Shown piece by piece: positions 53,644-63,809 of a stretch of DNA of 64,000 nt. The DNA is from Burkholderiaceae bacterium (lineage in GTDB: Bacteria; Pseudomonadota; Gammaproteobacteria; Burkholderiales; Burkholderiaceae_E): positions 248,001 to 312,000 of the forward strand of contig JAMLIR010000001.1 in the NCBI GenBank assembly GCA_023954045.1, written 5' to 3'. The position numbers and the translations under genes are program-made. The notes under the pieces are model-generated. The model worked only from the letters and a program-made list of their open reading frames with translations. It had not been told where the DNA came from and ran no database searches. The first letter of the stretch is position 1, and the number at the start of each line of letters is the position of its first letter.

Positions 53644-54410
53644 ACGATGTGGTTCTCGAGGTCTCGGGACTGACCAAAGCCTTCGGCGGCGTGCACGCGA
53701 TCAACAACCTGTCTTTCAGCACAAGACGCGGAGAAATCCTCGGCGTCATCGGACCGAACGGATCCGGCAAGACAACCCTCTTCAATGTGATCACCGGCGT
53801 GATCCCGGCTACCGCTGGTCGTGTGCGCTTTCGCGGCGAGACGATAACCGGGCTCTCCACGGACACGATCTCACGGCGTGGCCTGATTCGTACTTTTCAG
53901 TCGGCCACTGTCTTCAGGAACGAGACCGTATACGAAAACATTCGCCGCAGCAGCATGTTTGGCTGTATCGGGAAACCGAGCTGGTTTTTTCGGCCTGGCG
54001 TCGTGGCCAACGGGCAGCGCAGGGCGAAGGAAATCGTCGCCGAGTTGCTCGAGTTTTCCGGCCTCACGGATGTGGCGACGACGATTGCGGGCACCCTGCC
54101 CTACGGGAAGCAGAAGATACTGGGTGTGGTGATTGCACTTGCGCAGCAGCCGACGCAACTACTCATGGACGAACCCGCCGCAGGGTTGAATCCCACCGAG
54201 ACTGTGGCCATGGGGGCACTCGTCGCCCAGATCCGAGACCAGCGCAGTATCGATGTGGTCCTGGTCGAACACGACATAAAGATGGTCACCAGCGTCTGCG
54301 ATCGGATTCTCGCGCTGAACTACGGAAAGGCAATCGCGATCGATGTGCCAGAGAAGATCGTGCGCCATCCTGAAGTGATCGATGCCTACCTGGGTGTGGA
54401 TCATGAATAG
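53640..54410 (+). CDS. livG: Branched-chain-type ABC transporter ATPase LivG
   Basis: A 256-residue ABC ATPase: Walker A GPNGSGKTTLFN near residue 39, Walker B LLMDEPAAGLNPTE, and H-loop VLVEHDIKMV. The signature motif is degenerate (TLPYGKQKILGV region in place of LSGGQ), which is normal for LivG. The GTG start at 53640 overlaps the livM stop. The stop lies 8 bp inside livF. Confidence 0.95.
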   Translation: MNDVVLEVSGLTKAFGGVHAINNLSFSTRRGEILGVIGPNGSGKTTLFNVITGVIPATAGRVRFRGETITGLSTDTISRRGLIRTFQSATVFRNETVYENIRRSSMFGCIGKPSWFFRPGVVANGQRRAKEIVAELLEFSGLTDVATTIAGTLPYGKQKILGVVIALAQQPTQLLMDEPAAGLNPTETVAMGALVAQIRDQRSIDVVLVEHDIKMVTSVCDRILALNYGKAIAIDVPEKIVRHPEVIDAYLGVDHE

Positions 54411-55191
54411 TCTGGAAACGCATGGCCTGACCGTTGCCTACGGTAGTGCAGTCGCGCTGGAAGACATGAATGTGTCCGTGAGGGCAGGTACGGTCGCATG
54501 TATCCTGGGCGCCAATGGCGCGGGCAAGTCCTCTTTCCTCAAGTGCCTGGTAGGACTCGCTCCTGCCCGATCGGGCAAGGTGCTCCTGGACGGGCAGGAC
54601 GCTACCAACATCAACGCCTACGAAGCTGCGGCACGAGGGATAGCACTGTCCCCGGAGGGCCGACGGCTCTTTCCCGATCTGACCGTCTATGAGAACCTCT
54701 GCGTAGGAGCCTACCTCCGACGCCGAGACGCGAGTTTCAGGAGCGACATCGACAAGGTGCTTGGCTACTTCCCGCGTCTGCAGCCGAAGATGCAACAACT
54801 CGCAGGTAGCTTGTCGGGCGGAGAGCAGCAGATGGTCGCTATCGGTCGGGCGCTCATGTCGCGGCCGCGCCTCCTGCTGCTGGATGAACCCTCGCTCGGC
54901 CTCGCGCCGCTGATCGTCTCGCAGCTCGCCTCCATCATCACTGCGATCAACCGCGAAGGGCTGACAATAGTTCTGGTCGAACAGAACGCGCGACTCGCGC
55001 TGCGCCTGTCGCACTATGGTTATGTATTCGAAACAGGCCGGCTTGCCCTGGAGGGTCCGAGTTCCGAGTTGCTGCAAGACCCATATGTCGCCGAACTCTA
55101 CCTCGGTGGCAAGTCGCGATCCGATTCGAACAAGGGGGACAGCGAACCGGTCGGGTCATCGCTGAATGTCGGGCCTCTCGATCCGGTGTAG
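54403..55191 (+). CDS. livF: Branched-chain-type ABC transporter ATPase LivF
   Basis: A 262-residue ABC ATPase: Walker A GANGAGKSSFLK near residue 38, ALSPEGRRLFPDLTV (LivF landmark), signature LSGGEQQM, Walker B LLLLDEPSLGLAP. Start ATG 54403 overlaps livG by 8 bp. It ends 6 bp from the convergent tcuB end; no clear terminator is visible between them. Confidence 0.95.
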   Translation: MNSLETHGLTVAYGSAVALEDMNVSVRAGTVACILGANGAGKSSFLKCLVGLAPARSGKVLLDGQDATNINAYEAAARGIALSPEGRRLFPDLTVYENLCVGAYLRRRDASFRSDIDKVLGYFPRLQPKMQQLAGSLSGGEQQMVAIGRALMSRPRLLLLDEPSLGLAPLIVSQLASIITAINREGLTIVLVEQNARLALRLSHYGYVFETGRLALEGPSSELLQDPYVAELYLGGKSRSDSNKGDSEPVGSSLNVGPLDPV

Positions 55192-55197
55192 TCCGGG

Positions 55198-56310
55198 TCA
55201 TTCGCTGGTCAGCTTGATCTCACTACCGCCGCGCTTCTCGACAGCCCAACGCAGCAAGGCCGCACTCCGATAGATGCCGTGGGCGAACTTGCTGTACGGC
55301 ATCGTCGCGAACAGCGCCATGACCGCTCCCAGGTGCAACGCAAGCAGCAGCGGAAGCGCTGTCTGGCGGCCCAGAAGGGCAAGCGCCAGGCCGGTCGCCG
55401 CCGTCAGCCCCAGCAACGCGATGAACCCGAGGTCCATCGACTTTCGTTCGGGAGCACCCTGCAGCGGATGCCGCGTCAGGTTCAACCAGAACAGCCCGAC
55501 TGTACCGACGACGAGCAGCACGCCACCACCCATGCCCAGGATCTTCGGCAGACTGGTGAAGCCGTAAGGCGCCGGCATATCGCCGACGTAGTGATAGAGC
55601 GTCGCGACCGAAGTGGCCGCGAAACACAGCATGAATCCGTAGAAGGTCGCATGGTGAAACCGGCGCCGCACCAGGCTGAACGCGTCGTCGCTGTTGTTGC
55701 ACCCGTCGCCATGCCCGCCACCGAGGTACTTCAGGCTCAGCACGTCCCCGGCGGCCTCCCGCATTGCGGCCACGGACGATGGGCCCGGAGGGTTGCTCCG
55801 CCAGAACCGCGTAACGCCGATCATGAGCGCAGCAACAGCCCAGCCGAACACCGGAGCGAACAGGCCGACCATCACCTCATGCGACACCAGTGCGTAGAAG
55901 CCACCATCAGGGACCGCCCAGAGCGAACCTGCCGAGGCCATCACCAGGGCGAGGAACGACGCGATCGTCGCAGCGAGCGCCAGCGACAGCACGAGACCGT
56001 TGCGCTGATAGAGACTGCCCAGCGCCCGAGGCCAGGCGTATTCGGACCAGGTCTTCACGCGCACGCGGGCCATCGCCTGTGGAACGTTCAGGGCGAACTC
56101 GTGGGGAGGCGCGTACTGACATGCGTGCAGGCAGGCGCCGCATTGATGGCAAAGGTTCGCAAGATAGTGCACGTCCCGCGGGCCAAACTCGAGCCGGCGG
56201 AACGTCGCCGGGAATACCGCGCAAAAGCCCTCGCAATAGCGGCACGCATTGCAGATGCCCAGCACCCGCGCCGCCTCTGCCTCCTCGACAAGCGCCTCAA
56301 GCGGCGACAT
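55198..56310 (-). CDS. tcuB: Tricarballylate utilisation electron-transfer protein TcuB
   Basis: A 370-residue membrane protein. Two [4Fe-4S] motifs stand at the N-terminus: Cys20/23/26/30 and Cys54/57/60/64 ([11 protein letters not shown]), followed by about six membrane segments from residue 105. TcuB (CitB) re-oxidises the FADH2 of TcuA and passes electrons to the quinone pool. ATG 56310 overlaps the end of tcuA by 14 bp, so the two are co-translated. Confidence 0.93.
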   Translation of the reverse strand: MSPLEALVEEAEAARVLGICNACRYCEGFCAVFPATFRRLEFGPRDVHYLANLCHQCGACLHACQYAPPHEFALNVPQAMARVRVKTWSEYAWPRALGSLYQRNGLVLSLALAATIASFLALVMASAGSLWAVPDGGFYALVSHEVMVGLFAPVFGWAVAALMIGVTRFWRSNPPGPSSVAAMREAAGDVLSLKYLGGGHGDGCNNSDDAFSLVRRRFHHATFYGFMLCFAATSVATLYHYVGDMPAPYGFTSLPKILGMGGGVLLVVGTVGLFWLNLTRHPLQGAPERKSMDLGFIALLGLTAATGLALALLGRQTALPLLLALHLGAVMALFATMPYSKFAHGIYRSAALLRWAVEKRGGSEIKLTSE

Positions 56311-57724
56311 CGTCGTCTCCGTTCGTTGCCCGTCTCCCTCGCGCAGCGGCCGCCGCGCGCGCACCGGCGATGCGACCGAACGCGGTGCCGATCGTCATGC
56401 CCACGCCTGCGGTGTATCCCTTGCCGAGCACGTTGCCGGCCATCATCTCTCCCGCGACGAACAGGTTGTCGCTCGGAACGCCAGCGAAGCGGACCGCGGA
56501 ATCCTCGCCGGTCTTCAACCCGAGGTAAGTGAACGTCACGCCCGGTCGTACCGTGTAACCGAAGAACGGCGGCGTGTCGATCGGCCGGGCCCAATGCGTC
56601 TTCGGCGGCGCAAGGCCTTCGGTGCGACAATCGTCCAGCACCGTGTGGTCGAACTTCCCGACCCGACACGCGGCGTTGAACTGCTCGACCGTGGCAACCA
56701 GCCGCGCCTCGTCCAGGCCCAGCCCCCGCGCCAACTCGGGAAGCGTGTCGGCCCTGACGCCGGGAAACACAGGCGGCATGAACCTTCCGACTGCCTTCGC
56801 GTCGATGATCGAATGGGCGATCTGCCCGCGCTGCCGGGCCACCAGGCGGCCCCAGATCGCGTACCGCTTGGGCCAGAAATCCTCGCCTTCGTCGTAGAAC
56901 CGCTCGGCGTCGCGGTTGACGACGATACCGAGCGAGACGCAATCGATGCGGGTGCAGATGCCGCCGTCGTATAACGGCGCGCGCGCATCGATGGCCACCA
57001 TGTGCGATTGCGACGGATCACCGATGCGGTCAGCCCCTATCTCGAGCATGAACGCGAGCAATGCGCCGGTATTGAATCGGGTGCCGCGGATCAGAAAGTT
57101 GTCGGCGGGGTACTCGCCCCACTGATTGCGGCCCCAAGCCTCCCGCAGCCACTCCCTGTTCGACTCGAAGCCCCCCGCCGCAAGCACACAGGCGCCCGCC
57201 ACGATGCGCTCGTCGCGCACCCACGCGGCCACGAACTGCCCGTTCTGCACCTCGAGCCGTTCGACCGGCGCCTCGTAGCGCACCCTGACCCCAAGACGCT
57301 GCGCACTACGGTAGTAGGCGTTGAGCATCGCCTTGCCGCCGCCAAGGAAGAACGCGTTCGTGCGGGCGGTGTGCAGCGCACCGGTCAGCGACGGCTGGAA
57401 ACGCGCGCCGTGCCTGACCAGCCAGGGCCGGCAGCTGGCCGATGCGCGAATCGCGATCCGCGCCAGCGTCTCGTCGGTAAGCCCACCGGTCACCTTCAGC
57501 AGGTCCCGCCAGAACTCCTCTTCCGGATACGCATCGACCAGCACGTCCTGCGGGGCGTCGTGCATGCAGCGGATGTTCCGGATGTGCGCGGAGTTGCCGC
57601 CTCGCCATGCGCGCGGCGCTGCCTCGAGAAGCAAGACGCTCGCGCCGGCCTCGCGCGCCGCCAGGGCGGCACACAGCGCGGCGTTGCCTCCCCCGATCAC
57701 CAGTACGTCGACGGCTTCCTCCAA
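56297..57724 (-). CDS. tcuA: FAD-dependent tricarballylate dehydrogenase TcuA
   Basis: A 475-residue flavoprotein of the fumarate reductase/succinate dehydrogenase type, with FAD motif [21 protein letters not shown] at the start, [21 protein letters not shown] and C-terminal [17 protein letters not shown]. It oxidises tricarballylate to cis-aconitate, which enters the TCA cycle. The match to characterised TcuA is strong along the whole length. The start is TTG at 57724, five bases after a possible but out-of-frame ATG; no strong ribosome site is seen. Confidence 0.94.
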   Translation of the reverse strand: MEEAVDVLVIGGGNAALCAALAAREAGASVLLLEAAPRAWRGGNSAHIRNIRCMHDAPQDVLVDAYPEEEFWRDLLKVTGGLTDETLARIAIRASASCRPWLVRHGARFQPSLTGALHTARTNAFFLGGGKAMLNAYYRSAQRLGVRVRYEAPVERLEVQNGQFVAAWVRDERIVAGACVLAAGGFESNREWLREAWGRNQWGEYPADNFLIRGTRFNTGALLAFMLEIGADRIGDPSQSHMVAIDARAPLYDGGICTRIDCVSLGIVVNRDAERFYDEGEDFWPKRYAIWGRLVARQRGQIAHSIIDAKAVGRFMPPVFPGVRADTLPELARGLGLDEARLVATVEQFNAACRVGKFDHTVLDDCRTEGLAPPKTHWARPIDTPPFFGYTVRPGVTFTYLGLKTGEDSAVRFAGVPSDNLFVAGEMMAGNVLGKGYTAGVGMTIGTAFGRIAGARAAAAARGRRATNGDDDVAA

Positions 57725-57807
57725 GGCATCGGCTTTCGAAATCCAATATAGCCGAGAGTATGAGGCCGACGAGCGGCGGCTGGAAGCCGCTTGCGCTCAA
57801 GAGGGTT

Positions 57808-58734
57808 TCACGATTCGTGAAGAGCGGCTCCGGCCCACATCCGCTCGCGAACCAGCCGGCGGGCAACCTCGACCGTCACCGCGCGGGTCGCGAGGCCAGC
57901 CGGCGAGAGTTCGTCGTCGTTCAGGCTGGCCAGGAGGATCGGCCGCCTCGCACTGGCGTCGGTCAGCGGCACCGCGGCCAGCTCTCCCGGGGCCAGCCTC
58001 GCGATCGCCGCCCCGGGCTGGATCGACGCCGCGAGTCCGCCGGTGACCAGGTCCATCAGTGTCGACAGGCCGTCGATCTCGGCGACGACGTTTGGGGTCA
58101 CCCGCGCACGCGCAAAGGCCTGGTCCAGCATCGATCGCAGGTCGTGCGGCGCGCTCGGCAGCACGAGCGGTAGCGACCCGAGCGAGGCGAGGCGCACACT
58201 TCGCTCGGCAGGCATGCCAGATAGCGACGGGCGACCGATGACGAACAGCCGTTCCTCGAGCAGCGGCGTCACGCTGAAACGCCTCGCGAGGTCGGCGCGA
58301 AAAAGGATGGCGAGGTCAAGCACGCGCGCAGTCAGCATGTCGGCGAGGTGTCCCGACAGGGTCTCGACGAAATGTACGCGCACGCCGAAATGACGCTCGC
58401 GCATCGCGAGGATCAACGGCATGCCCAATACGCTGGCAGTCGTAGGAGACATTCCGATGCTGACGTGCCCAGACAGGCGCGCACTTTTCGCCGCGTTCGC
58501 GGCGGCATCGACGTGACGAAGTGCCAATCGTGCCTGGTGCAGAAAGGCGAGGCCCGCCTCGGTGGGCTGGATGCCTGCGCTGCTCCGTTTCAGCAGCCGC
58601 GTGGCCAGCTCGCTCTCGAGGCGCGAGATTTGCTGGCTCAGTGCTGAAGTGACGAGCCCCAACGCCGCGGCGGCCTGGCTGAAGCTGCCGAGTTCCACGA
58701 TACGCACGAAGTAACGGAGTTGGCGAAGTTCCAT
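57808..58734 (-). CDS. tcuR: LysR-type regulator TcuR
   Basis: A 308-residue LysR regulator: winged HTH at residues 1-60 (GSFSQAAAALGLVTSALSQQ) and a periplasmic-binding-like effector domain. It precedes tcuA on the same strand with an 83-bp gap, as in the Salmonella tcuRABC cluster, where it activates the genes in response to tricarballylate. The tcuC permease that completes that cluster is missing here. Confidence 0.9.
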   Translation of the reverse strand: MELRQLRYFVRIVELGSFSQAAAALGLVTSALSQQISRLESELATRLLKRSSAGIQPTEAGLAFLHQARLALRHVDAAANAAKSARLSGHVSIGMSPTTASVLGMPLILAMRERHFGVRVHFVETLSGHLADMLTARVLDLAILFRADLARRFSVTPLLEERLFVIGRPSLSGMPAERSVRLASLGSLPLVLPSAPHDLRSMLDQAFARARVTPNVVAEIDGLSTLMDLVTGGLAASIQPGAAIARLAPGELAAVPLTDASARRPILLASLNDDELSPAGLATRAVTVEVARRLVRERMWAGAALHES

Positions 58735-59276
58735 TCGAGGCCCCTTCCTGTAGGACGGAGTGCGTGAATGTCGGCTCCTCTCTCTGTGCTCGGAAGACCG
58801 AACGGAACGCTCACCAGTTGCAGCAGTCCGCCTTGCGGAATTCAGCCGGTGACGTCGCGTAGGCAGCGTTCGAACTCCGCGCCCTGTCTCGTGCGCGCCA
58901 CCTCTGATGCCGCTGGGGCGTCCGCGGACAGGTCAATTTCTCACCGGAGCATTCGCCCGTCCCGCAAATCACGTCACTGCGGAGCACCAGGGGGACAGTC
59001 GCGCCGACGAGTGCTCGCCCCCGTTCTCTCGGGCAAGCCTTCGAACCCCATTGCTCGCAGTTGGACTCTCGACAGGCGGAGAAGGCCGTCACTGTACCGA
59101 ATCGGCCCTCTCGTCACAACGCAGCGCCCTCTTTCACGACCCCAGTGCAGTATCGCCGTCTTGCCGCCGGATCGCGCCGATCCTTTACGCATGACGTATA
59201 GTCCCCTCATGGTCGCGCTCTCGCCTGGTTGAACGGACGATGGCGCGTCACACGCGAATGAGCAACTGGGACTCGC
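58735..59276. other. Gene-free stretch between tcuR and the DUF169 gene
   Basis: About 540 bp with no credible gene; the open frames on both strands lack recognisable motifs and good start sites. It must hold the divergent control regions of tcuR and the DUF169 gene. A short inverted repeat TACG-N5-CGTA (59186-59198) and a possible -10 TATAGT (59197-59202) lie about 75 bp before the DUF169 start. Confidence 0.4.
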
Positions 59277-60071
59277 ATGGATACAGTTTCCGGAACACCC
59301 CGCCAGGCTTGGAGTGAACAGGTCGAGGCCCTCGTGTCGCTGCTGCGCCTGAAGACGACGATCACAGGCATGAAGCTGTTCGAGCGCATCGAGGACATGG
59401 AAGCGATACCGAAGATCCGGCGTCCCGATGCGATCCACACCGCGGACCAGATCGTCGGCATGGCGGCGCGGATGAACTGGACGGTGGGTATCACGGCGGA
59501 CGACCTGATTGGCGACCAGTGCCGCGCGATCATCGGCTTGGCGCCGCGAAGCCCGGAGTGGCTCGGCGGTCGCCGATACGTCGGCATCTGGCACGCGACG
59601 CCCGAAGATGCCGCAGAGCGTCAGAAAGCGCTGGTGACGGTGCCGCATGGAAAATACCAAGCCATGGCGGTAGCGCCGCTCGCCTCCGGACGGCTTGACC
59701 CACCTGATATCTGCCTGATCTATGCAACCCCCGGACAGATGATCATTCTGATCAACGGGCTGCAGTGGCGTGGCTATCGGCGCTTCGACTGGAGCGTCGT
59801 CGGCGAAAGCGCATGCGCGGACTCGTGGGGACGCGCATTGGCCACCGGCGAACCGAGCCTCTCGCTCCCATGTTATGCGGAGCGACGCTATGGGGGTGTT
59901 CCTGACGACGAGATGCTCATGGCCTTGCCGCCGCGCTTCCTGCAACCAGCGATCGACGGGTTGCGCGCCCTCGCCGCGAACGGACTGCGCTACCCGATCC
60001 CTCCCTACGGCATCCAGAGCGACGCCCGCCAGGGCATGGGCGCCAGCTATTCATCCGTTAGGAACGGTTGA
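59277..60071 (+). CDS. DUF169 domain protein
   Basis: A 264-residue soluble protein of the DUF169 type: AIHTADQIVGMAARMNWTVG, a conserved DQCRAIIGL segment, PDICLIYATPGQMIILINGL and GESACADSWGRALATG. Two or three conserved cysteines (GDQC, SAC, PCY) could bind a metal or cofactor. The function of the family is not known. It stands alone on the plus strand between tcuR and a minus-strand lyase gene. Confidence 0.82.
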   Translation: MDTVSGTPRQAWSEQVEALVSLLRLKTTITGMKLFERIEDMEAIPKIRRPDAIHTADQIVGMAARMNWTVGITADDLIGDQCRAIIGLAPRSPEWLGGRRYVGIWHATPEDAAERQKALVTVPHGKYQAMAVAPLASGRLDPPDICLIYATPGQMIILINGLQWRGYRRFDWSVVGESACADSWGRALATGEPSLSLPCYAERRYGGVPDDEMLMALPPRFLQPAIDGLRALAANGLRYPIPPYGIQSDARQGMGASYSSVRNG

Positions 60072-60291
60072 GCTTCCCGATGCCAGCGGTAGGAGACACC
60101 GCACGCCGCTGCCATACGTTGCACCCAAGGCACTCGAAAGGCGGGCGACAACGCAGAAGACGGCAACTTGCCGAGGCAAAGCTGACGTTCGAGGCTCTTG
60201 GCGCTACGCTGTCGGCCATGGGTACGCCAACTCACCCGGCGTACAGCGTCTTCGCCGACTTGGCGGCGCTTCGCCGCCCGTAACGCAAGGC

Positions 60292-61662
60292 TTACGGCGC
60301 GTCAATCCGATGACCCGCCTGGATATCTTCCAACGCGCGGTCCACGATTTCAGGTGAGGAACCGACATAGGTGGTCGGGTCCAGCAGCACGTCGAGATCT
60401 TCAGCACTTACCGCCGCACGGATTGCTTCATCCTCCAAGAGAGCATCCCTGAAGGTCAGGCCACTTTCGATCCCTCTCATCGCCGCCAGATACACTTCTT
60501 CATGCGCGGTCTGCTTGCCCATCTTGTCGGCGAGCGCGAACATGACCCTCTCGGCCAGGGCGTAGCCCTTCAACAGGTTGAGATTGACCAGCATCTTGTC
60601 TTGCTTCACCTCGAGCCCGGCGAGTACGAATTTCAGGTTGTCAAGCACCACCGACAGCATCAGGCAGATTTCGGGAATTATCTTCCACTCCATTTTCCAG
60701 ACAGCACCGTCGCGCTCGTGCTCATGCTTGGTGATGTCTGACAACATATTGATATTGGACTTGAGCGTGTTGCTGACGGTCACCGAGTTCTCGGTCACTG
60801 CGGGATTGCGCTTGTGTGGCATCGTCGATGAGCCGACCTGCCCTTCGCCAAATGGTTCGGCGATCTCGTCGAACTCGTTGTGAGCCAACAAGAGCAACTG
60901 GTTGCCGATCTTGTTCAGCGTGGCGTTAATGCCGCCTAGCACTGAACCGAACTCGTAGAAACGGTCCCGGGCGGACTGCCAGGAGATGTTCGGCGTCGCG
61001 AGGCCGAGACGCTCATTCACCGCCTTTTCCAATGCATCGGCCTTTGGTCCAAAAGCGGCCTTGGTCCCCACCGCACCGACAATCGAGCCCACAAAGACGC
61101 GCGGTTCGATTTCGTCCATGCGCTGAAGGTGCCGGTCGATTTCGGATAGCCAGATCGCAGTCTTGAAACCGAAGGTGATGGGGATGGCCTGCAAGGAAAG
61201 AGTTCTACCCATCATTGGCGTGTTTCGATGCTCCTTGCTGAGTCGCCACAGGTCGCTCGCGATGCCCTTCAAGTCGCGTCGAACGATCTGGAAGGCGTTC
61301 CGCATCTGAAGAACCAGGCCCGTGTCCATGATGTCCTGTGTCGTCACGCCGAAATGGACATATTCGCCCGCACCTCCCGCGCAAGCATGCTCGAGCGCCC
61401 GCACCGTCGGCACGAGAGGATGTTTGGTAATTCTCAGGTAATGCAGCACCTGGTCCTTGTCGATCGCTTCATAGCGCGACTTGGCCGCTATTTCCTGCCC
61501 GGCACTTTCTGGGATAATGCCCAGTTCGGCCTGTGCTCGCGCGAGCGCTGCTTCGACGTCGAGCCAGCTCTGCATACGGGCCTGATCGTTGAAGACATTC
61601 CGCATCTCCTCTGTCGACCATGAATTCTTCAGAAGGTCGGAATCAAAAACACTTGTTCCCAT
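60292..61662 (-). CDS. Class II fumarase/aspartase-superfamily lyase (PurB/PcaB-like)
   Basis: A 456-residue lyase with the superfamily signature GSSTMPHKRNP near residue 290 and the region VTTQDIMDTG near 100, closer to 3-carboxymuconate cycloisomerase and adenylosuccinate-lyase relatives than to fumarase. The catalytic serine loop GQVGSSTMP is intact. Codon use is less G+C-rich than in its neighbours, a hint of separate origin. Start ATG 61662 (MGTSVFDSDLL) has AGGAA upstream. Beside an SDR, a tricarboxylate-type receptor and tcuAB it may cleave or form a polycarboxylic acid, rather than act in purine synthesis. Confidence 0.85.
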   Translation of the reverse strand: MGTSVFDSDLLKNSWSTEEMRNVFNDQARMQSWLDVEAALARAQAELGIIPESAGQEIAAKSRYEAIDKDQVLHYLRITKHPLVPTVRALEHACAGGAGEYVHFGVTTQDIMDTGLVLQMRNAFQIVRRDLKGIASDLWRLSKEHRNTPMMGRTLSLQAIPITFGFKTAIWLSEIDRHLQRMDEIEPRVFVGSIVGAVGTKAAFGPKADALEKAVNERLGLATPNISWQSARDRFYEFGSVLGGINATLNKIGNQLLLLAHNEFDEIAEPFGEGQVGSSTMPHKRNPAVTENSVTVSNTLKSNINMLSDITKHEHERDGAVWKMEWKIIPEICLMLSVVLDNLKFVLAGLEVKQDKMLVNLNLLKGYALAERVMFALADKMGKQTAHEEVYLAAMRGIESGLTFRDALLEDEAIRAAVSAEDLDVLLDPTTYVGSSPEIVDRALEDIQAGHRIDAP

Positions 61663-61782
61663 GATCAATTCCTGACTTTTTCGATGGTTGACCATGCCAA
61701 TTCAAGCCGACATCGGAATGGGCCGAGTTGCATTGTGCGTGGCCAATCTCGAGCACGACCTTGGCTCGGCGTCTGGTGCGAA

Positions 61783-62550
61783 TCAATACGTGGCGCGCCC
61801 GCCTGAGAGATCAAAAGCGGCCCCTGTCGAGAACGAGCAGTCCTCCGAGACCAACCATGCGATCATTTTCGCGACCTCGTCGGGCGTTCCAACGCGATTC
61901 ATCGGAATCTTCGCTTTCAGAGAATGCATCAGCGCCTCGGGCATTCGCTGCAAGCTGGCCCGGTGCATCGGTGTATCGATCAACGCGGGTGTAATGCAAT
62001 TGACGATGACGCCCGTCGTCGCGTATTCCTTTCCAAGCGTCTTGGTGAGCGCGATCACTCCGGCCTTCGATGCGCTGTAGCCGGACGACATGGGGTTGCC
62101 CTCTTTACCGGACATCGACGACAGGTTCACGACACGTCCATACCCGTTGCGAAGCATGTACGGGAGCACCGCGCGGCAGCAATAGAACACGCCGGTGAGA
62201 TTGACGGCAAGCTGTCGATCCCAGGCATCCAGCGGGTATTCATCGCATCGCGCGAAAGGGCCGGAAATCCCCGCACTGTTCACGAGGATGTCGATGTGGC
62301 CGAAAGCCGAGGACACACGCGCCGCGGCCTCCTCGACCTGCTCGTAGACACTGACGTCGACGACCTGGACATCGATCGTTCGCTCTGTCGCCCTGAGGCT
62401 GCTCGCCGCCTCCCCGAGGCGCTCTGTCGAATGGTCCCAGAGCGAAACGCTCGCACCCGATTCGAGCAGACGTTTCGCCGCGTGGAAACCGATTCCGTTC
62501 GCACCGCCGGTCACCACGGCCACGCGCCCTCTCAGGTCGTAGACATTCAT
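61783..62550 (-). CDS. Short-chain dehydrogenase/reductase
   Basis: A 255-residue classical SDR: TGGANGIGFHAAKRLL, NSAGISGPFARCDE, catalytic Ser in NLSSMSGKEGNPMSSG and YSASK. The NAD-type Asp (LWDHST) after strand 2 favours NADH over NADPH. It lies 17 bp after the periplasmic receptor gene and 120 bp before the lyase on the same strand, probably one operon. Confidence 0.92.
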   Translation of the reverse strand: MNVYDLRGRVAVVTGGANGIGFHAAKRLLESGASVSLWDHSTERLGEAASSLRATERTIDVQVVDVSVYEQVEEAAARVSSAFGHIDILVNSAGISGPFARCDEYPLDAWDRQLAVNLTGVFYCCRAVLPYMLRNGYGRVVNLSSMSGKEGNPMSSGYSASKAGVIALTKTLGKEYATTGVIVNCITPALIDTPMHRASLQRMPEALMHSLKAKIPMNRVGTPDEVAKMIAWLVSEDCSFSTGAAFDLSGGRATY

Positions 62551-62567
62551 GATCGAGCGCGCACAGG

Positions 62568-63542
62568 CTAGTCGATATTGGGCATGTTCGCCCGACGCAC
62601 CACATCCCGCCAGTACGCATATTGGCTGCGGTGGAATGCACCGAACTCCGTCGCCGAGCCCTCTCCGGGTACGGAGCCGACCGAGTCCAGGAGCGCTGCA
62701 ATGTCCGGCTCGCGCGTTGCGCGGACGAACTCACGATTCAGGAGATCGAGCACTTCGGGCGGCGTGCCGGATCGGGCGTATACCCCGTTCCAGGACGCGA
62801 ACTCGTACGACGGCAAGCCCGATTCGGCGACAGTCGGAACATCCGGCAGAACTGATGAACGCGTCTTCGAGGTCACTGCTATCGCCCGAAGGCGTCCGGA
62901 TCGGACGTGATTGATCACCGTAGGAATGTCACCGAAGTACACGTGTGACTCTCCGGAGATCATCGCAACCATCGTCGGCGCCCCGCCGCGATACGACACG
63001 AAGGTCATGTCAACGTTGGCTTCGAGTCGGAACAGCTCGGCAGCCAGCCGCGTAGTGGCGCCTGCGGACGCCACGTTCGCACCTGAGTTTCCGCGCAGAT
63101 AGTCGATGAGTTCCCGCACGCTCTTCACCGGCACGTTCGGATTTACTACGATGACAAACGGAAAGGTGCTCACCCGTGCCACTGCATCGAGGCTGGCCAC
63201 CGGGTCGTACAAGGGTGTCTTCATGAGATGCGGGAAGACGACGATTGCCATCGAATCCATCACCAGTGTGTGACCATCTGGTGGCGCTGCAGCCAGTTCG
63301 CGCTGTGCGATCGCGCCCAGACCGCCGCTCTTGTTTTCGATGATCATTCGCTGCCCAAGCCGGCCTGAAATCTTCTCGGCGATAGCCCGGGCGACAAGAT
63401 CGGTTCCTCCCCCAGGGGGAAATGGCACCAGGAGACGAATGGTGCGGTTCGGGTATGTCGCTGCGGATGCCTGCCGCAGTGGCCCGGCGGCCATCCCGGT
63501 CAACAGGCTGGAGGCAACGATGATTGCTCTACGTCGATCCAT
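62568..63542 (-). CDS. Bug-type tripartite tricarboxylate transporter receptor
   Basis: A 324-residue periplasmic solute receptor (TctC/Bug family) with a signal peptide (MDRRRAIIVASSLLTG, cleavage after ASA) and the ligand loops VPFPPGGGTDLVAR and ENKSGGLGAIAQ. Such receptors bind citrate, other carboxylates or aromatic acids, usually for a TctAB membrane pair that is not present here. Bug proteins without TctAB are very common in this group. Start ATG 63542; first gene of the SDR-lyase unit. Confidence 0.92.
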   Translation of the reverse strand: MDRRRAIIVASSLLTGMAAGPLRQASAATYPNRTIRLLVPFPPGGGTDLVARAIAEKISGRLGQRMIIENKSGGLGAIAQRELAAAPPDGHTLVMDSMAIVVFPHLMKTPLYDPVASLDAVARVSTFPFVIVVNPNVPVKSVRELIDYLRGNSGANVASAGATTRLAAELFRLEANVDMTFVSYRGGAPTMVAMISGESHVYFGDIPTVINHVRSGRLRAIAVTSKTRSSVLPDVPTVAESGLPSYEFASWNGVYARSGTPPEVLDLLNREFVRATREPDIAALLDSVGSVPGEGSATEFGAFHRSQYAYWRDVVRRANMPNID

Positions 63543-63809
63543 TTCCGGCTTCCTCCCCTCCCGACTGCATGTATGTTCGCCGCCGAGGTCGCGACGCATC
63601 CGCGCATGCGTTCGGCGAAAAGCGAACCCTGGACCTCGGTGCGCACCGCGAGACGCAGTGCGTCGCAGCGAAGTGCATCAAGTCTGAACCAAGTCTCGGC
63701 GTCAATAAACGATGCAAGAGGAAGTTCAGAACGTCCGATTTGTAGAGAATGCGCGACGGCCCGCAGCGGGGGAGCGGTCAGCCGGACGGTACCTGCGTCG
63801 AGAGCAAGT
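63543..63809. other. Intergenic region upstream of the receptor gene
   Basis: About 270 bp without a credible gene. On the minus strand it should hold the promoter of the receptor-SDR-lyase operon; a TTGACG box preceded by the palindrome GTTC-T-GAAC (63725-63733) is visible, but no matching -10 box is convincing. Confidence 0.4.

Noticed and set aside
58768-59232. A 154-codon plus-strand frame between tcuR and the DUF169 gene
   Set aside because: Ser/Pro/Arg-rich, no motif, no ribosome site; treated as non-coding.
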